From: CAZWVA01 sp964636885
GTDB taxonomy: Bacteria; Desulfobacterota_D; UBA1144; Nemesobacterales; CSP1-2
Length of the DNA stretch: 33,760 nt
Reading direction: 5' to 3'
Assembly: GCA_964636885.1 (NCBI GenBank)
Contig: CAZWVA010000026.1
Location: 1-33,760 of the forward strand
A model generated the notes under the pieces. The model had not been told where the DNA came from, ran no database searches, and saw only the letters and a list, made by a program, of their open reading frames with translations. This document shows positions 15,579-23,200 of the stretch, piece by piece. Numbering within the stretch: the first letter of the stretch is position 1; each line of letters opens with the position of its first letter. A program made the translations under genes and the position numbers.

Positions 15579-16532
15579 CTAAAGAACCAGTGTCGTTCCA
15601 ACGCTACTCGCTATAAAGGCTTCCGGCATGGTGCGGGCTATCTGGTGAATAGCAGACCAGCCCGTGCAGTGTCCGGGCATTATGTAAAGAGGGTTGATTT
15701 CCAGTAGCGCATTTATCGTATCCTGTATAATCCCCTCAAATAGCCTTCCGGTCAGATGAAAACCGCCGATTACGGCGTATATCCGTTGGATGCCCGTGAG
15801 GGCCTGTGCGTTCCGAATGACGTTTATCACCCCTGAATGACCACACCCGGTAACGATAACGAGCCCCTTCCCCCGCACGTTCACTATGGCGCACTGATCG
15901 TCCATTATGAACGGGTCGGGCTCCCATGCATCATTCCGCTTGGCGTAGTGTGTGGGAAAACCCTTCTCGAAACCGGTTATCCGTGGTATCTCGCCGGATA
16001 CCAGTATCATACCGTCAACAACCATGGACGGGCTCTTTCCCTCTACGATCTCTACGTTTTCCCTCCTTAGATCCTTGATCTTAGGCGCGGGCAGGCGGAT
16101 CTCGTCTCCGCCCGGTAAGACGGCCTTTCTCTCAAGATAGGCATCGGGATGGAGGATTAAAGGCAGTCTCCTTGCCCCTTTTCTGTTTACTATCCCGGCA
16201 AGACCGTTTGCGTGATCGGGGTGGCCGTGGCTTAGGATTATGGCCTGGATATCCGAGATATTTATCTCCATAGCGTCCATGTTGTATAGGACACCAGTGC
16301 GGCTTATGCCAGTATCGAATAGAACGGTTCCCAGTTTATCGCCCTGCCTCACCCTTATAAGGGCGGAAAAACCGTGTTCGGCAATGGGTAGAGAATCTTC
16401 AAAGGGGTTTGGGCCCAGTGGGAACCTCCTGACTACATCGGTGCTAGCCATTAGCATATCGAAGCCGTTATCCATTATTATTGAAACCCTAACCTCGTCC
16501 ACCTCCGGGGGTGTGATCCTTATTTGAGACAT
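15579..16532 (-). CDS. Metallo-beta-lactamase-fold hydrolase (COG1237 type)
   Basis: A 317-residue protein of the metallo-beta-lactamase superfamily. The metal-binding HxHxDH motif is SHGHPDHANG (H102, H104, D106, H107). Further ligands appear in VTGCGHSGVINV, IGGFHLTG and MPGHCTGWSAI. The arrangement TGCGHSG plus GGFHL plus PGHCTG is typical of the COG1237 group, annotated as 7,8-dihydropterin-6-methyl-4-(beta-D-ribofuranosyl)-aminobenzene-5'-phosphate synthase-like. In methanogens this enzyme takes part in tetrahydromethanopterin synthesis, but bacterial homologues are widespread and functionally unproven. The ATG is preceded by a GGAGGG on the minus strand (about 16538-16543). It is translated just ahead of dgkA and lies divergently from the NTF2-like gene across 145 bases. 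Confidence 0.85.
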   Translation of the reverse strand: MSQIRITPPEVDEVRVSIIMDNGFDMLMASTDVVRRFPLGPNPFEDSLPIAEHGFSALIRVRQGDKLGTVLFDTGISRTGVLYNMDAMEINISDIQAIILSHGHPDHANGLAGIVNRKGARRLPLILHPDAYLERKAVLPGGDEIRLPAPKIKDLRRENVEIVEGKSPSMVVDGMILVSGEIPRITGFEKGFPTHYAKRNDAWEPDPFIMDDQCAIVNVRGKGLVIVTGCGHSGVINVIRNAQALTGIQRIYAVIGGFHLTGRLFEGIIQDTINALLEINPLYIMPGHCTGWSAIHQIARTMPEAFIASSVGTTLVL

Positions 16533-16677
16533 ATTTCCCTCCTTTCTGCCTCTCTGGTAATATTTTTCTTCTTAAATATTAACATAGCTTCTTACTGGTA
16601 TATTAGGAGGAATACGTATACTTGTTAACACTCAACCGTGTTGATAAAATAGAATACATATACACCGAGGTTCAACC

Positions 16678-17106
16678 ATGTCCGAAAGCTTCGACCGTGA
16701 GGAGGTACTTAGGGTAAACCAGAGGTTCTACGAGGCCCTTGGGAAGAGGGACATTGAGCTTATGAGCACCGTATGGGTAAGGAACGAAAGGGCGGGTTGC
16801 GTCCATCCGGGCTGGATAATGCTCCAGGGATGGGAGGCCATAAGGCAGAGCTGGGAGAACGTCTTTGATCCAAGGGATAGACTCGATATAAGACTCTCCA
16901 ATGTCAATGTGGAGGTAAGGGGGGACGTAGCATGGGTTACGTGCATACAGGAGCTCGTATACATAAAAAGGAATCCGGTTATGGTAAACATAGCCCAGTC
17001 GACCAACATATTTGAGCGCCATGGCGACACCTGGCTCATGGTCCTCCACCACGCTTCCCCCATACCTGTAGTCTACGATGAACCCAGGGAAACCACATTG
17101 CAGTAG
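16678..17106 (+). CDS. NTF2-like/SnoaL-fold protein (ketosteroid-isomerase-like)
   Basis: A 142-residue single-domain protein. The order of elements fits the SnoaL_3/DUF4440 branch of the NTF2-like fold: an N-terminal helix VLRVNQRFYEALGKRDIELM, then the W-V-R-N segment, GWEAIRQSWENVF, alternating strands (VNVEVRGDVAWVTCIQEL), and a final strand pair ending DTWLMVLHHASPIP. The HPGW and HHASP elements are shared with many short bacterial proteins of this type. The catalytic role is undefined: some relatives are isomerases or cyclases, others are binding or stress proteins. GAGG at 16667-16670 sits seven bases before the ATG. It is apparently monocistronic, divergent from the MBL-fold gene and followed by a repeat-bearing gap before tyrS. 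Confidence 0.8.
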   Translation: MSESFDREEVLRVNQRFYEALGKRDIELMSTVWVRNERAGCVHPGWIMLQGWEAIRQSWENVFDPRDRLDIRLSNVNVEVRGDVAWVTCIQELVYIKRNPVMVNIAQSTNIFERHGDTWLMVLHHASPIPVVYDEPRETTLQ

Positions 17107-17133
17107 TCCTATTTAAGACTATTAGACCTGCCT

Positions 17134-17239
17134 GTACGGAATCTCTGTTTCCGTACCTGTCATGCCCGAACGCTTTAATCGGGCGTCCACAAGCGGTTTA
17201 AACGCTGGATTCCCGCTTAAATATGTGCGGGAATGACAG
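17134..17239. repeat. Compound inverted repeat: three hairpins within an outer palindrome
   Basis: Three short perfect stems follow one another: GTACGGAA (17134-17141) with TTCCGTAC (17149-17156); GCCCGA (17164-17169) with TCGGGC (17179-17184); ATTCCCGC (17209-17216) with GCGGGAAT (17227-17234). In addition CTGTCATGCCCG (17157-17168) pairs with CGGGAATGACAG (17228-17239) apart from one mismatch, enclosing the second and third hairpins. Units of the TGTCATTCCCGC...GCGGGAATGACA kind are a familiar interspersed palindrome in several deltaproteobacteria-like genomes, so this may be two or three copies side by side. There is no coding potential inside. A role in 3'-end protection of the NTF2-like mRNA is possible but not shown. 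Confidence 0.7.
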
Positions 17240-17293
17240 TGAAAATCGTGGAAATTCGAGCGAATTCCCCAAAATCATACCGAACTCCCCTTC

Positions 17294-17449
17294 TTAGAAG
17301 GACATGGAATCGTCTCTGGCCGCATGATATGCATTCGAGGATGTCTGATCGTAGTAGTAGGTGTATAGGGTCCTCACCTCCCACACGTCACATACGATAC
17401 AGGGCACGTGTTTTATAACGGCCTCCTTAATCCGAACCAGCCTGGGCAT
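17294..17449 (-). CDS. Possible 51-residue small protein with a CxxC pair
   Basis: A minus-strand frame opens with ATG at 17449, preceded by GAGG eight to eleven bases upstream, and runs 51 codons to a TAA at 17294-17296. It begins MPRLVRIKEAVIKHVPCIVC, continues with DVWEVRTLYTYYYDQT and ends in ARDDSMSF. The CIVC pair could hold a metal or disulfide. I recognise no family. It could equally be debris of a larger gene or a chance frame, since the region also carries repeats. It is transcribed against tyrS. Confidence 0.3.
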   Translation of the reverse strand: MPRLVRIKEAVIKHVPCIVCDVWEVRTLYTYYYDQTSSNAYHAARDDSMSF

Positions 17450-17557
17450 CTATATTTCCTCGGGATAAATTGGTATCTTAAATTTAACATCCAAACGTTG
17501 ACTTGGATACCCGATATTCTATATTTTAGAGCGAACTTATGAGGGATGGTTCGTTAG

Positions 17558-18763
17558 ATGACGTTTTTAAGACCGGAAGAACAGCTCCGTATCGTTAAGA
17601 GAGGAACCGAGGAGATAATCTCGGAAGAGGAGCTCCTTGCAAAGTTTAAGAGGTCGATCGAAAGAGGTGAACCGCTTAGGATTAAAGCGGGGTTCGATCC
17701 GACGGCCCCCGACCTACACCTTGGGCACTGTATCCTCCTTAAGAAGCTCAGGGACTTTCAAGACCTCGGACACACGGTTATCTTCATAATCGGGGATTTT
17801 ACGGCCATGATCGGAGATCCCTCTGGAAGAACGGAAACGAGGCCCCCCCTAAGCGAGGATGAGGTGGCCGAAAACGCCAAGACATACGAGAGACAGGTTT
17901 TTAAGATCCTGAAAAGGGAGAGGACGGAGGTGGTTTTCAACTCCTCATGGCTAAAGAGGATGAGCGCCGAGGAACTCCTCAGACTCGCCTCGCTTGAGAA
18001 CGTAGCAAGGATGCTTGAGAGAGAAGAATTCCATAAGCGCTATACCTCAGGTGTTCCCATAACCCTAAAGGAGTTTCTCTATCCCCTAATCCAGGCCTAT
18101 GATTCGGCAACCATAAGGGCGGACGTCGAGCTTGGAGGCACTGACCAGAGGTTCAATATCCTCCTCGGTAGAGACGTCCAGAGGTATTTCAACCAGGAAC
18201 CCCAGGTGGCCATATTCGTTCCGATCCTTGAGGGCCTAGACGGCGTTAAAAAGATGTCTAAGTCACTTGGTAACTACATAGCCGTTGAAGACACACCCGA
18301 AGACATATACGGAAAGATCATGTCCATATCCGATACGCTTATGTGGAGGTACTACGAGCTTCTAAGCTCCCGTTCGAGTGAGGAGGTGGATAGGATGAGG
18401 GCCGAGTGGCACCCAATGGATGCCAAGAAAGCACTTGCCTTTGAGATCGTCTCCTGGCTTCACGGTGAGGAGGAGGCAAAGAACGCCGAGAGGGATTTCG
18501 AGACGAAGTTCTCTGAAAGGCGATTTCCCGAGGACGCAAGGGAGGTAACGTTGGATAGAAGGAACGGGACGACGATCCTCGATCTCGTTGTGCTCTCTTC
18601 GGAGAGGGTAAAAAGCCGTGGGGAGGCAAAGAGGCTCATAGAGCAGGGGGGCGTAAGCGTAGACGGGGAAAGGATAACGGATCCAAAGTCGCCGCTTCCA
18701 CAAAGGGATCTCCTTAAGGTAAAGATAGGAAAAAGGGAGTTCGTTAAGGTCAGGCTCAGTTAA
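17558..18763 (+). CDS. tyrS: Tyrosyl-tRNA synthetase
   Basis: A 401-residue class I aminoacyl-tRNA synthetase that charges tRNA-Tyr. The ATP-binding HIGH motif appears as HLGH within DPTAPDLHLGHCILL (about residues 48-62). The tyrosine-binding region includes LIQAYDSATI and ELGGTDQRFNILLGRD, and KMSKS is intact in VKKMSKSLGNY (about residue 232). The C-terminus (from about residue 335) is an S4 RNA-binding domain, with SRGEAKRLIEQGGVSVDGER. Length and motifs fit the TyrZ-like branch used by many bacteria. GAGGG at 17541-17545 is a slightly distant ribosome binding site; an upstream ATG at 17539 is out of frame. The gene appears monocistronic, with a broken gene and an assembly gap downstream on the other strand. 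Confidence 0.95.
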   Translation: MTFLRPEEQLRIVKRGTEEIISEEELLAKFKRSIERGEPLRIKAGFDPTAPDLHLGHCILLKKLRDFQDLGHTVIFIIGDFTAMIGDPSGRTETRPPLSEDEVAENAKTYERQVFKILKRERTEVVFNSSWLKRMSAEELLRLASLENVARMLEREEFHKRYTSGVPITLKEFLYPLIQAYDSATIRADVELGGTDQRFNILLGRDVQRYFNQEPQVAIFVPILEGLDGVKKMSKSLGNYIAVEDTPEDIYGKIMSISDTLMWRYYELLSSRSSEEVDRMRAEWHPMDAKKALAFEIVSWLHGEEEAKNAERDFETKFSERRFPEDAREVTLDRRNGTTILDLVVLSSERVKSRGEAKRLIEQGGVSVDGERITDPKSPLPQRDLLKVKIGKREFVKVRLS

Positions 18764-18776
18764 TATGCCTCTTGAA

Positions 18777-19233
18777 TCAAAGCCCCCGAATAGCCTCTAA
18801 GGGAGAGATGGAGCGCAGGGAAAGAACCGGGGTTTCGCTCTGCGCTGCCGCCTCCACGATCCCCCATGTTTCCATATCCACGCAGAAGGCACCTGTTAAA
18901 TTGAAGAGCCTTTTTTCTGTTCCGGTGTATGGACGAATCTACCCTCGGTTATTACTCCGCCCCTTTTAAAACCGCATATAGAACGTGGTAGATCACTCAT
19001 TAGTTTCCTCATTTCGTTCTTTCTCAGGCTTAAGACCCATTCCCCCATCACGACGTCTCGGACCTTGAGATGAGGGCTAAGCGCCCCCTCCATATCCGGC
19101 AGACACGATTAAATTCGGTTTGAACCTCTGTATTATAAAACCCGCCCCCTTTCTCGCCCTCCTTATACCAACCCCGACCCGTCCTATAAGAACGGCCTTC
19201 CCGTAGGGTCTTCCTAATGATTTACTCTACCCC
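18777..19233 (-). pseudogene. Frameshifted nucleoside phosphorylase family gene
   Basis: The minus strand next to the N gap reads as one protein only with frame changes. The first piece contains GRPYGKAVLIGRVGVGIRRA and FKPNLIVSAGYGGGA. The second (about 18896-19093) contains LSPHLKVRDVVMGEWVLS and GGVITEGRFVHTPEQKK. The third begins after a poly-A stretch near 18915 and contains NLTGAFCVDMETWGIVEAAA, then SETPVLSLRSIS, ending at 18777. PDLIVSAG-like, GGVITxxR and VDMExxGIVEAAA elements in this order are those of the PNP/UDP phosphorylase-MTA/SAH nucleosidase superfamily, including hopanoid-associated phosphorylases. At least two frameshifts plus the adjoining gap suggest a dead gene; sequencing error near homopolymers is an alternative. 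Confidence 0.6.
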
Positions 19234-19253
19234 NNNNNNNNNNNNNNNNNNNN
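19234..19253. other. Assembly gap (20 N)
   Basis: A run of N at the upstream end of the broken phosphorylase, flanked by CTACCCC on the right and CTACCCC-like sequence (CTCTACCCC) on the left. The shared flank suggests contigs that overlap in a short repeat. From 19254 to 19407 I see only short unclear minus-strand pieces, for example HVAGFYVDPYSFGNLGR around 19310-19370. Confidence 0.99.
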
Positions 19254-19407
19254 CTACCCCTTCCCACCCTCCCCTTTCAGACCAGAGGGTCCCTTTCATT
19301 ATCTTTTCTACCTCGTCCCAGGTTGCCGAAAGAATAGGGATCAACGTAAAAACCCGCTACATGGTCTACCTTTCATGATAACAAGCGGCTCATATGGAAT
19401 GGAAGGA

Positions 19408-20214
19408 TCACTTGATTGCATAGTAGAGTAGTAGAATGAGGGCGGTTAGCGCTATGCGGTATATGACAAAGACGTTATAGCTATTTGTCTGAACGTATCT
19501 CAGTAGGTACTTTATGCTTAGGAATCCAAATACGGCCGATGTGAGAAGGCCGGCCATGAATGGTAGGCTTGTAACGGTCGCATAATCCAGGTGCCTCGAT
19601 TCGAGGAGCACCGCCCCGAATATTAAAGGGGTGCTAAGGAGAAAGGAGAACCTCGCCGCCTCGTCCCTCCTAAGGTTTCTTATGAGCCCTCCCGTGATAG
19701 AGGCCCCGGAGCGTGACACGCCGGGAACTATGGCGAGTGCCTGGACGATTCCTATTACCAGGCAATCCAGGACACTCATCTCCGAAATCCCCTTCTGCTT
19801 TTTTGAGACCCTGTCCGATACATACAGGATAATCCCAAAGGAGAAAACGGAGAACGCTATTGCGAGGGGATGTCTGAATATCCCGGATGCCTGCTCTTCA
19901 AACACGAATCCGAAAATCCCTCCGGGTATGGTTGCGACTATGATGAAGAGCCCAGTTTTCCCGTTTGGGTGGTTTTTAAAACCCCGTGTGAAGACGCCTT
20001 GGATGAACTCCCGGATAATCGCCAATAGATCGGTCCAGAAGTAGTATATGACGGCAAGAAGGGTTCCTATGTGAAGGGCGACATCAAAGGCAAGCCCCGG
20101 ATCTCGCCATGAAAAGAACCACGGTATAAGGGCGAGATGCGCCGTGCTGCTTATTGGGAGAAACTCCGTTATACCCTGAACTATCCCTAGGATTACCGAC
20201 TGTAGCGTATTCAA
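19408..20214 (-). CDS. uppP: Undecaprenyl-diphosphatase
   Basis: A 268-residue polytopic membrane protein of the UppP/BacA family, which dephosphorylates undecaprenyl diphosphate to recycle the lipid carrier for peptidoglycan and other envelope glycans; overexpression in other bacteria confers bacitracin resistance. The two family motifs are present: GIVQGITEFLPISSTAHL at residues 10-27 (E17 and Ser residues of the active site) and VPGVSRSGASITGGL around residues 162-176 (catalytic Ser and Arg). About seven to eight hydrophobic helices are visible, and the length is normal. It lies 63 bases downstream of uvrA on the same strand, so co-transcription is possible, though the functions are unrelated. 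The start is the first ATG, directly before the conserved N-terminal helix. Confidence 0.95.
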   Translation of the reverse strand: MNTLQSVILGIVQGITEFLPISSTAHLALIPWFFSWRDPGLAFDVALHIGTLLAVIYYFWTDLLAIIREFIQGVFTRGFKNHPNGKTGLFIIVATIPGGIFGFVFEEQASGIFRHPLAIAFSVFSFGIILYVSDRVSKKQKGISEMSVLDCLVIGIVQALAIVPGVSRSGASITGGLIRNLRRDEAARFSFLLSTPLIFGAVLLESRHLDYATVTSLPFMAGLLTSAVFGFLSIKYLLRYVQTNSYNVFVIYRIALTALILLLYYAIK

Positions 20215-20277
20215 TGGACTCTCCTTTCCTATTAAAGGATAAAAGTGATGGCTCTAAATGGAGAAATCGGGATATAT

Positions 20278-23118
20278 TCACCGCGCTCGATCCGTTGGGT
20301 TCCCCAGAACCCTTTTTAGGAATATTCCGGTATATGAGCCTTCCACCTGGGAGACCTCCTCAGGGGTACCATAGGCAACAACCCATCCCCCATCTTCCCC
20401 TCCCTCCGGTCCCAGGTCTATCACGTAGTCTGCACACTTTATTACATCCGTATTGTGTTCTATTACGATCACCGTGTTCCCCATATCCGTGAGCCTCTGT
20501 ATAACATCAAGCAGTTTCCTAACGTCGTCAAAGTGTAGTCCAATTGTCGGTTCATCCAGTATGTATAGGGTTCTACCCGTTGCCCGGCGCGAAAGCTCCT
20601 TTGCGAGCTTTATCCTCTGGGCCTCCCCTCCCGAAAGCGTCGTGGCAGGCTGACCCAGCCTTATGTAGTCGAGTCCAACCGAGTGAAGCATCTCGAGCCT
20701 GGATTTTACCTGAGGAACGTTCTCGAAGAACACAAGGGCTTCGCTCACCGTCATATCTAGAACATCCGCTATGCTCTTTTCCCTGTATCTTACCCCAAGG
20801 GTTTCTGAGTTGTATCTTCTACCTCCGCACTGCTCACACCTCACATACACGTCCGGGAGGAAATGCATCTCTATCTTTACCGTTCCTTCCCCCTTGCATT
20901 CACCACACCTCCCCTCTTCGACGTTAAAGCTGAACCTTCCGGGTCTGTAGCCGCGCATCTTTGCCTCGGGGAGCATCGAAAAGAGGTTCCTTATCGGGGT
21001 AAAAACCCCGGTGTATGTTGCGGGATTCGACCTTGGGGTTCTTCCTATCGGAGACTGATCGACGTTTATTACCTTGTCTATCCCGTCGTCCCCTACGATC
21101 CCATCGTGTTTTCCTACCCTTTCCTTGCTTCCGTAGAGCTTTGCACAGAGGGCGTTGTAGAGCGTGTCGATGGCGAGAGTGCTTTTTCCAGAGCCTGAAA
21201 CACCGGTAATGCATGTAAAAACCCGGAGGGGAAAAGATACGTCTATACCCTTTAGGTTGTTCTCACTGGCTCCCTTTATGGTTATGAATCCATCCGGTTT
21301 CCTCCTTTTTTTGGGAATCGGGATCGATAGCTCACCCGAGAGGTACCTCCCGGTGAGGGATCTCTCGTTTCTCATGAGATCTACCGTACTTCCCTCGGCA
21401 ACGACCTCTCCTCCCTTCTCTCCCGCCCCGGGTCCCATGTCTATTATAAAATCGGCGTTCCTTATGGTTTCCTCGTCGTGCTCTACTACTATTATGGTAT
21501 TCCCGCTGTCTCTGAGGGACTTAAGCGTGTTTATCAGCCTCTTATTATCCCTAGGATGGAGGCCGATTGTAGGCTCGTCGAGTACATAAGTGATTCCAGT
21601 GAGCTTTGACCCTACCTGCGTGGCGAGCCTTATCCTCTGGGCCTCGCCACCGGAGAGGGTTGTGGCAGCGCGGTCGAGTGTGAGATAGCCAAGGCCGACG
21701 TTCCTGAGGAAGCCGAGTCGGGAGTCGATCTCTTTTAGTATCCTCTCCCCGATCTCTCTGTCCCTTCCCGTAAGACTAAGGTTCTCGAAGAATAGACTGC
21801 ACTCATCCACAGACATGGTCGTTATGTCGTATATGGATCTTCCGTCCACCAGTATAGAGAGGCTTTCCCTCTTTAGCCTTGAGCCCTTGCACAAAGGGCA
21901 GGGGACGGTGCGTATGTACTTGGAGAGCGCTTCCCTCACCTCGTCCGATTCGGTTTCGTTATACCACTGTGAGATAACCCCTATCACCCCAGGGAATGTG
22001 TCCCAGTATCCGTCGGCCTCCTCCCTCCGAAACCTTATCCTCTCATCCCCGGCTCCATAGAGTATCACGTTTCTGATCTTTTGTGGGAGCCTTTTAAGGG
22101 GTGTCTTTAAACTGAATCCGTAGTGCCTGGCAACATCCTCTATCATCCGACCGAAGTATCGGGAGTTCCTCCAGGGGATTATCGCTCCATCCTCTATTGA
22201 CTTGTCCCAGCTTTCTATTACGAGCTCCGGGTCGAAGAAGGATTTCACTCCGAACCCCTGGCACTCCAGACATGCGCCGTAGGGACTGTTAAAGGAAAAG
22301 AGCCTCGGGGAGATCTCGGGGTAGCTTATTCCGCATGAGGGACAGGCAAACCTCTCACTGAACGTAAGGACCTTCCCGCTTTCTATCTCTACCCTTGCAA
22401 CCCCCCTTCCGCGTTTTAGGGCGAGTTTAAGGGAGTCTTCTACCCTGCTTTTTACCTCTTTCCCGAAGGCCCCGGGTGAGGCCGAGGAGCCTATGGAGAT
22501 CACGTCCACAAGGAGTTCGATCGTGTGCTTCTTCTGCTTCTCAAGGCGTATTTCATCCCCGAGGTCAATGAGGCTCCCGTCAATCCTCACACGGACGAAT
22601 CCCTGCCTCCTCAGCTCTTCTAGCTCCTTTCTGTATTCCCCCTTCCTTCCCTGAACGATAGGAGAGAACACGGAAACCCTTTCCCCATCTCCGAGGGAGA
22701 GCACCCTTTCAACCATCTTCTCTATGTTTTGGGCTGATATCTCGATACCGCATCTATAGCAGTGAGGCTTTCCGATCCGTGCGAATAGAAGCCTGAGGAA
22801 ATCGTAGATCTCTGTAATCGTGCCCACCGTAGAGCGCGGGTTTCTCTGGAAGGTCTTCTGATCAACCGAGATCGAGGGGGAAAGCCCCTCGATCGAATCT
22901 ATGTCCGGCTTGTCTATCTTTTCTACGAACTGCCTCGCATAAGAGGAAAGCGATTCCATATACCTCCTCTGACTCTCTGCGAATAGGGTGTCAAAGGCAA
23001 GGGAGGACTTCCCGGAGCCACTCACCCCGGTGATCACGACGAGTTTCCCCCTGGGGATCTCAAGGCTTATGTTCTTTAGGTTGTGTTCCCGTGCACCTAC
23101 GATCCTTATAGATTCCAA
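20278..23118 (-). CDS. uvrA: Excinuclease ABC subunit A
   Basis: A 946-residue UvrA, the damage-recognition ATPase of nucleotide excision repair, which loads UvrB on distorted DNA. Both ABC ATPase modules are complete. Module 1 has Walker A GVSGSGKSSLAFDTL (about residues 31-45), a CYRCG pair, the zinc-finger stretch CPSCGISYPEISPRLFSFNS leading to CLECQGFG, and the signature LSGGEAQRIRLATQ. Module 2 has Walker A GVSGSGKSTLAIDTLYNAL, the second zinc finger with GRCGECKGEG and CEQCGGRRY, the signature LSGGEAQRIKLAKEL and a Walker B ending LDEPTIGLH. The protein length is typical and nothing is missing. Arginine codons are mostly AGG/AGA, the host style. No LexA-like operator stands out in the 82 bases upstream. 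Confidence 0.98.
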   Translation of the reverse strand: MESIRIVGAREHNLKNISLEIPRGKLVVITGVSGSGKSSLAFDTLFAESQRRYMESLSSYARQFVEKIDKPDIDSIEGLSPSISVDQKTFQRNPRSTVGTITEIYDFLRLLFARIGKPHCYRCGIEISAQNIEKMVERVLSLGDGERVSVFSPIVQGRKGEYRKELEELRRQGFVRVRIDGSLIDLGDEIRLEKQKKHTIELLVDVISIGSSASPGAFGKEVKSRVEDSLKLALKRGRGVARVEIESGKVLTFSERFACPSCGISYPEISPRLFSFNSPYGACLECQGFGVKSFFDPELVIESWDKSIEDGAIIPWRNSRYFGRMIEDVARHYGFSLKTPLKRLPQKIRNVILYGAGDERIRFRREEADGYWDTFPGVIGVISQWYNETESDEVREALSKYIRTVPCPLCKGSRLKRESLSILVDGRSIYDITTMSVDECSLFFENLSLTGRDREIGERILKEIDSRLGFLRNVGLGYLTLDRAATTLSGGEAQRIRLATQVGSKLTGITYVLDEPTIGLHPRDNKRLINTLKSLRDSGNTIIVVEHDEETIRNADFIIDMGPGAGEKGGEVVAEGSTVDLMRNERSLTGRYLSGELSIPIPKKRRKPDGFITIKGASENNLKGIDVSFPLRVFTCITGVSGSGKSTLAIDTLYNALCAKLYGSKERVGKHDGIVGDDGIDKVINVDQSPIGRTPRSNPATYTGVFTPIRNLFSMLPEAKMRGYRPGRFSFNVEEGRCGECKGEGTVKIEMHFLPDVYVRCEQCGGRRYNSETLGVRYREKSIADVLDMTVSEALVFFENVPQVKSRLEMLHSVGLDYIRLGQPATTLSGGEAQRIKLAKELSRRATGRTLYILDEPTIGLHFDDVRKLLDVIQRLTDMGNTVIVIEHNTDVIKCADYVIDLGPEGGEDGGWVVAYGTPEEVSQVEGSYTGIFLKRVLGNPTDRAR

Positions 23119-23200
23119 GTCGGAGTTATTTTACCTGGTATTAAGTGCGGTTATGAATTCCACGCATGGGTTTAGAAGGAGGAGAAAGTGGTGTGTACCC

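Larger units (their letters stand above)
17107..17557. other. Intergenic region with repeat element and small minus-strand frame
   Basis: This 451-base gap between the NTF2-like gene and tyrS holds the compound inverted repeat at 17134-17239 and a 51-codon minus-strand frame at 17294-17449, both listed separately. The rest (17450-17557) is the leader of tyrS. I see no T-box-type specifier or clear tyrS regulatory fold, nor a T-run terminator. Confidence 0.6.

Noticed and set aside
18339..18703. Two overlapping minus-strand frames of 96 and 113 codons opposite tyrS.
   Set aside because: They lie wholly opposite the conserved C-terminal half of TyrS, are rich in Pro/Arg/Ser and lack motifs; they are mirrors of the synthetase.
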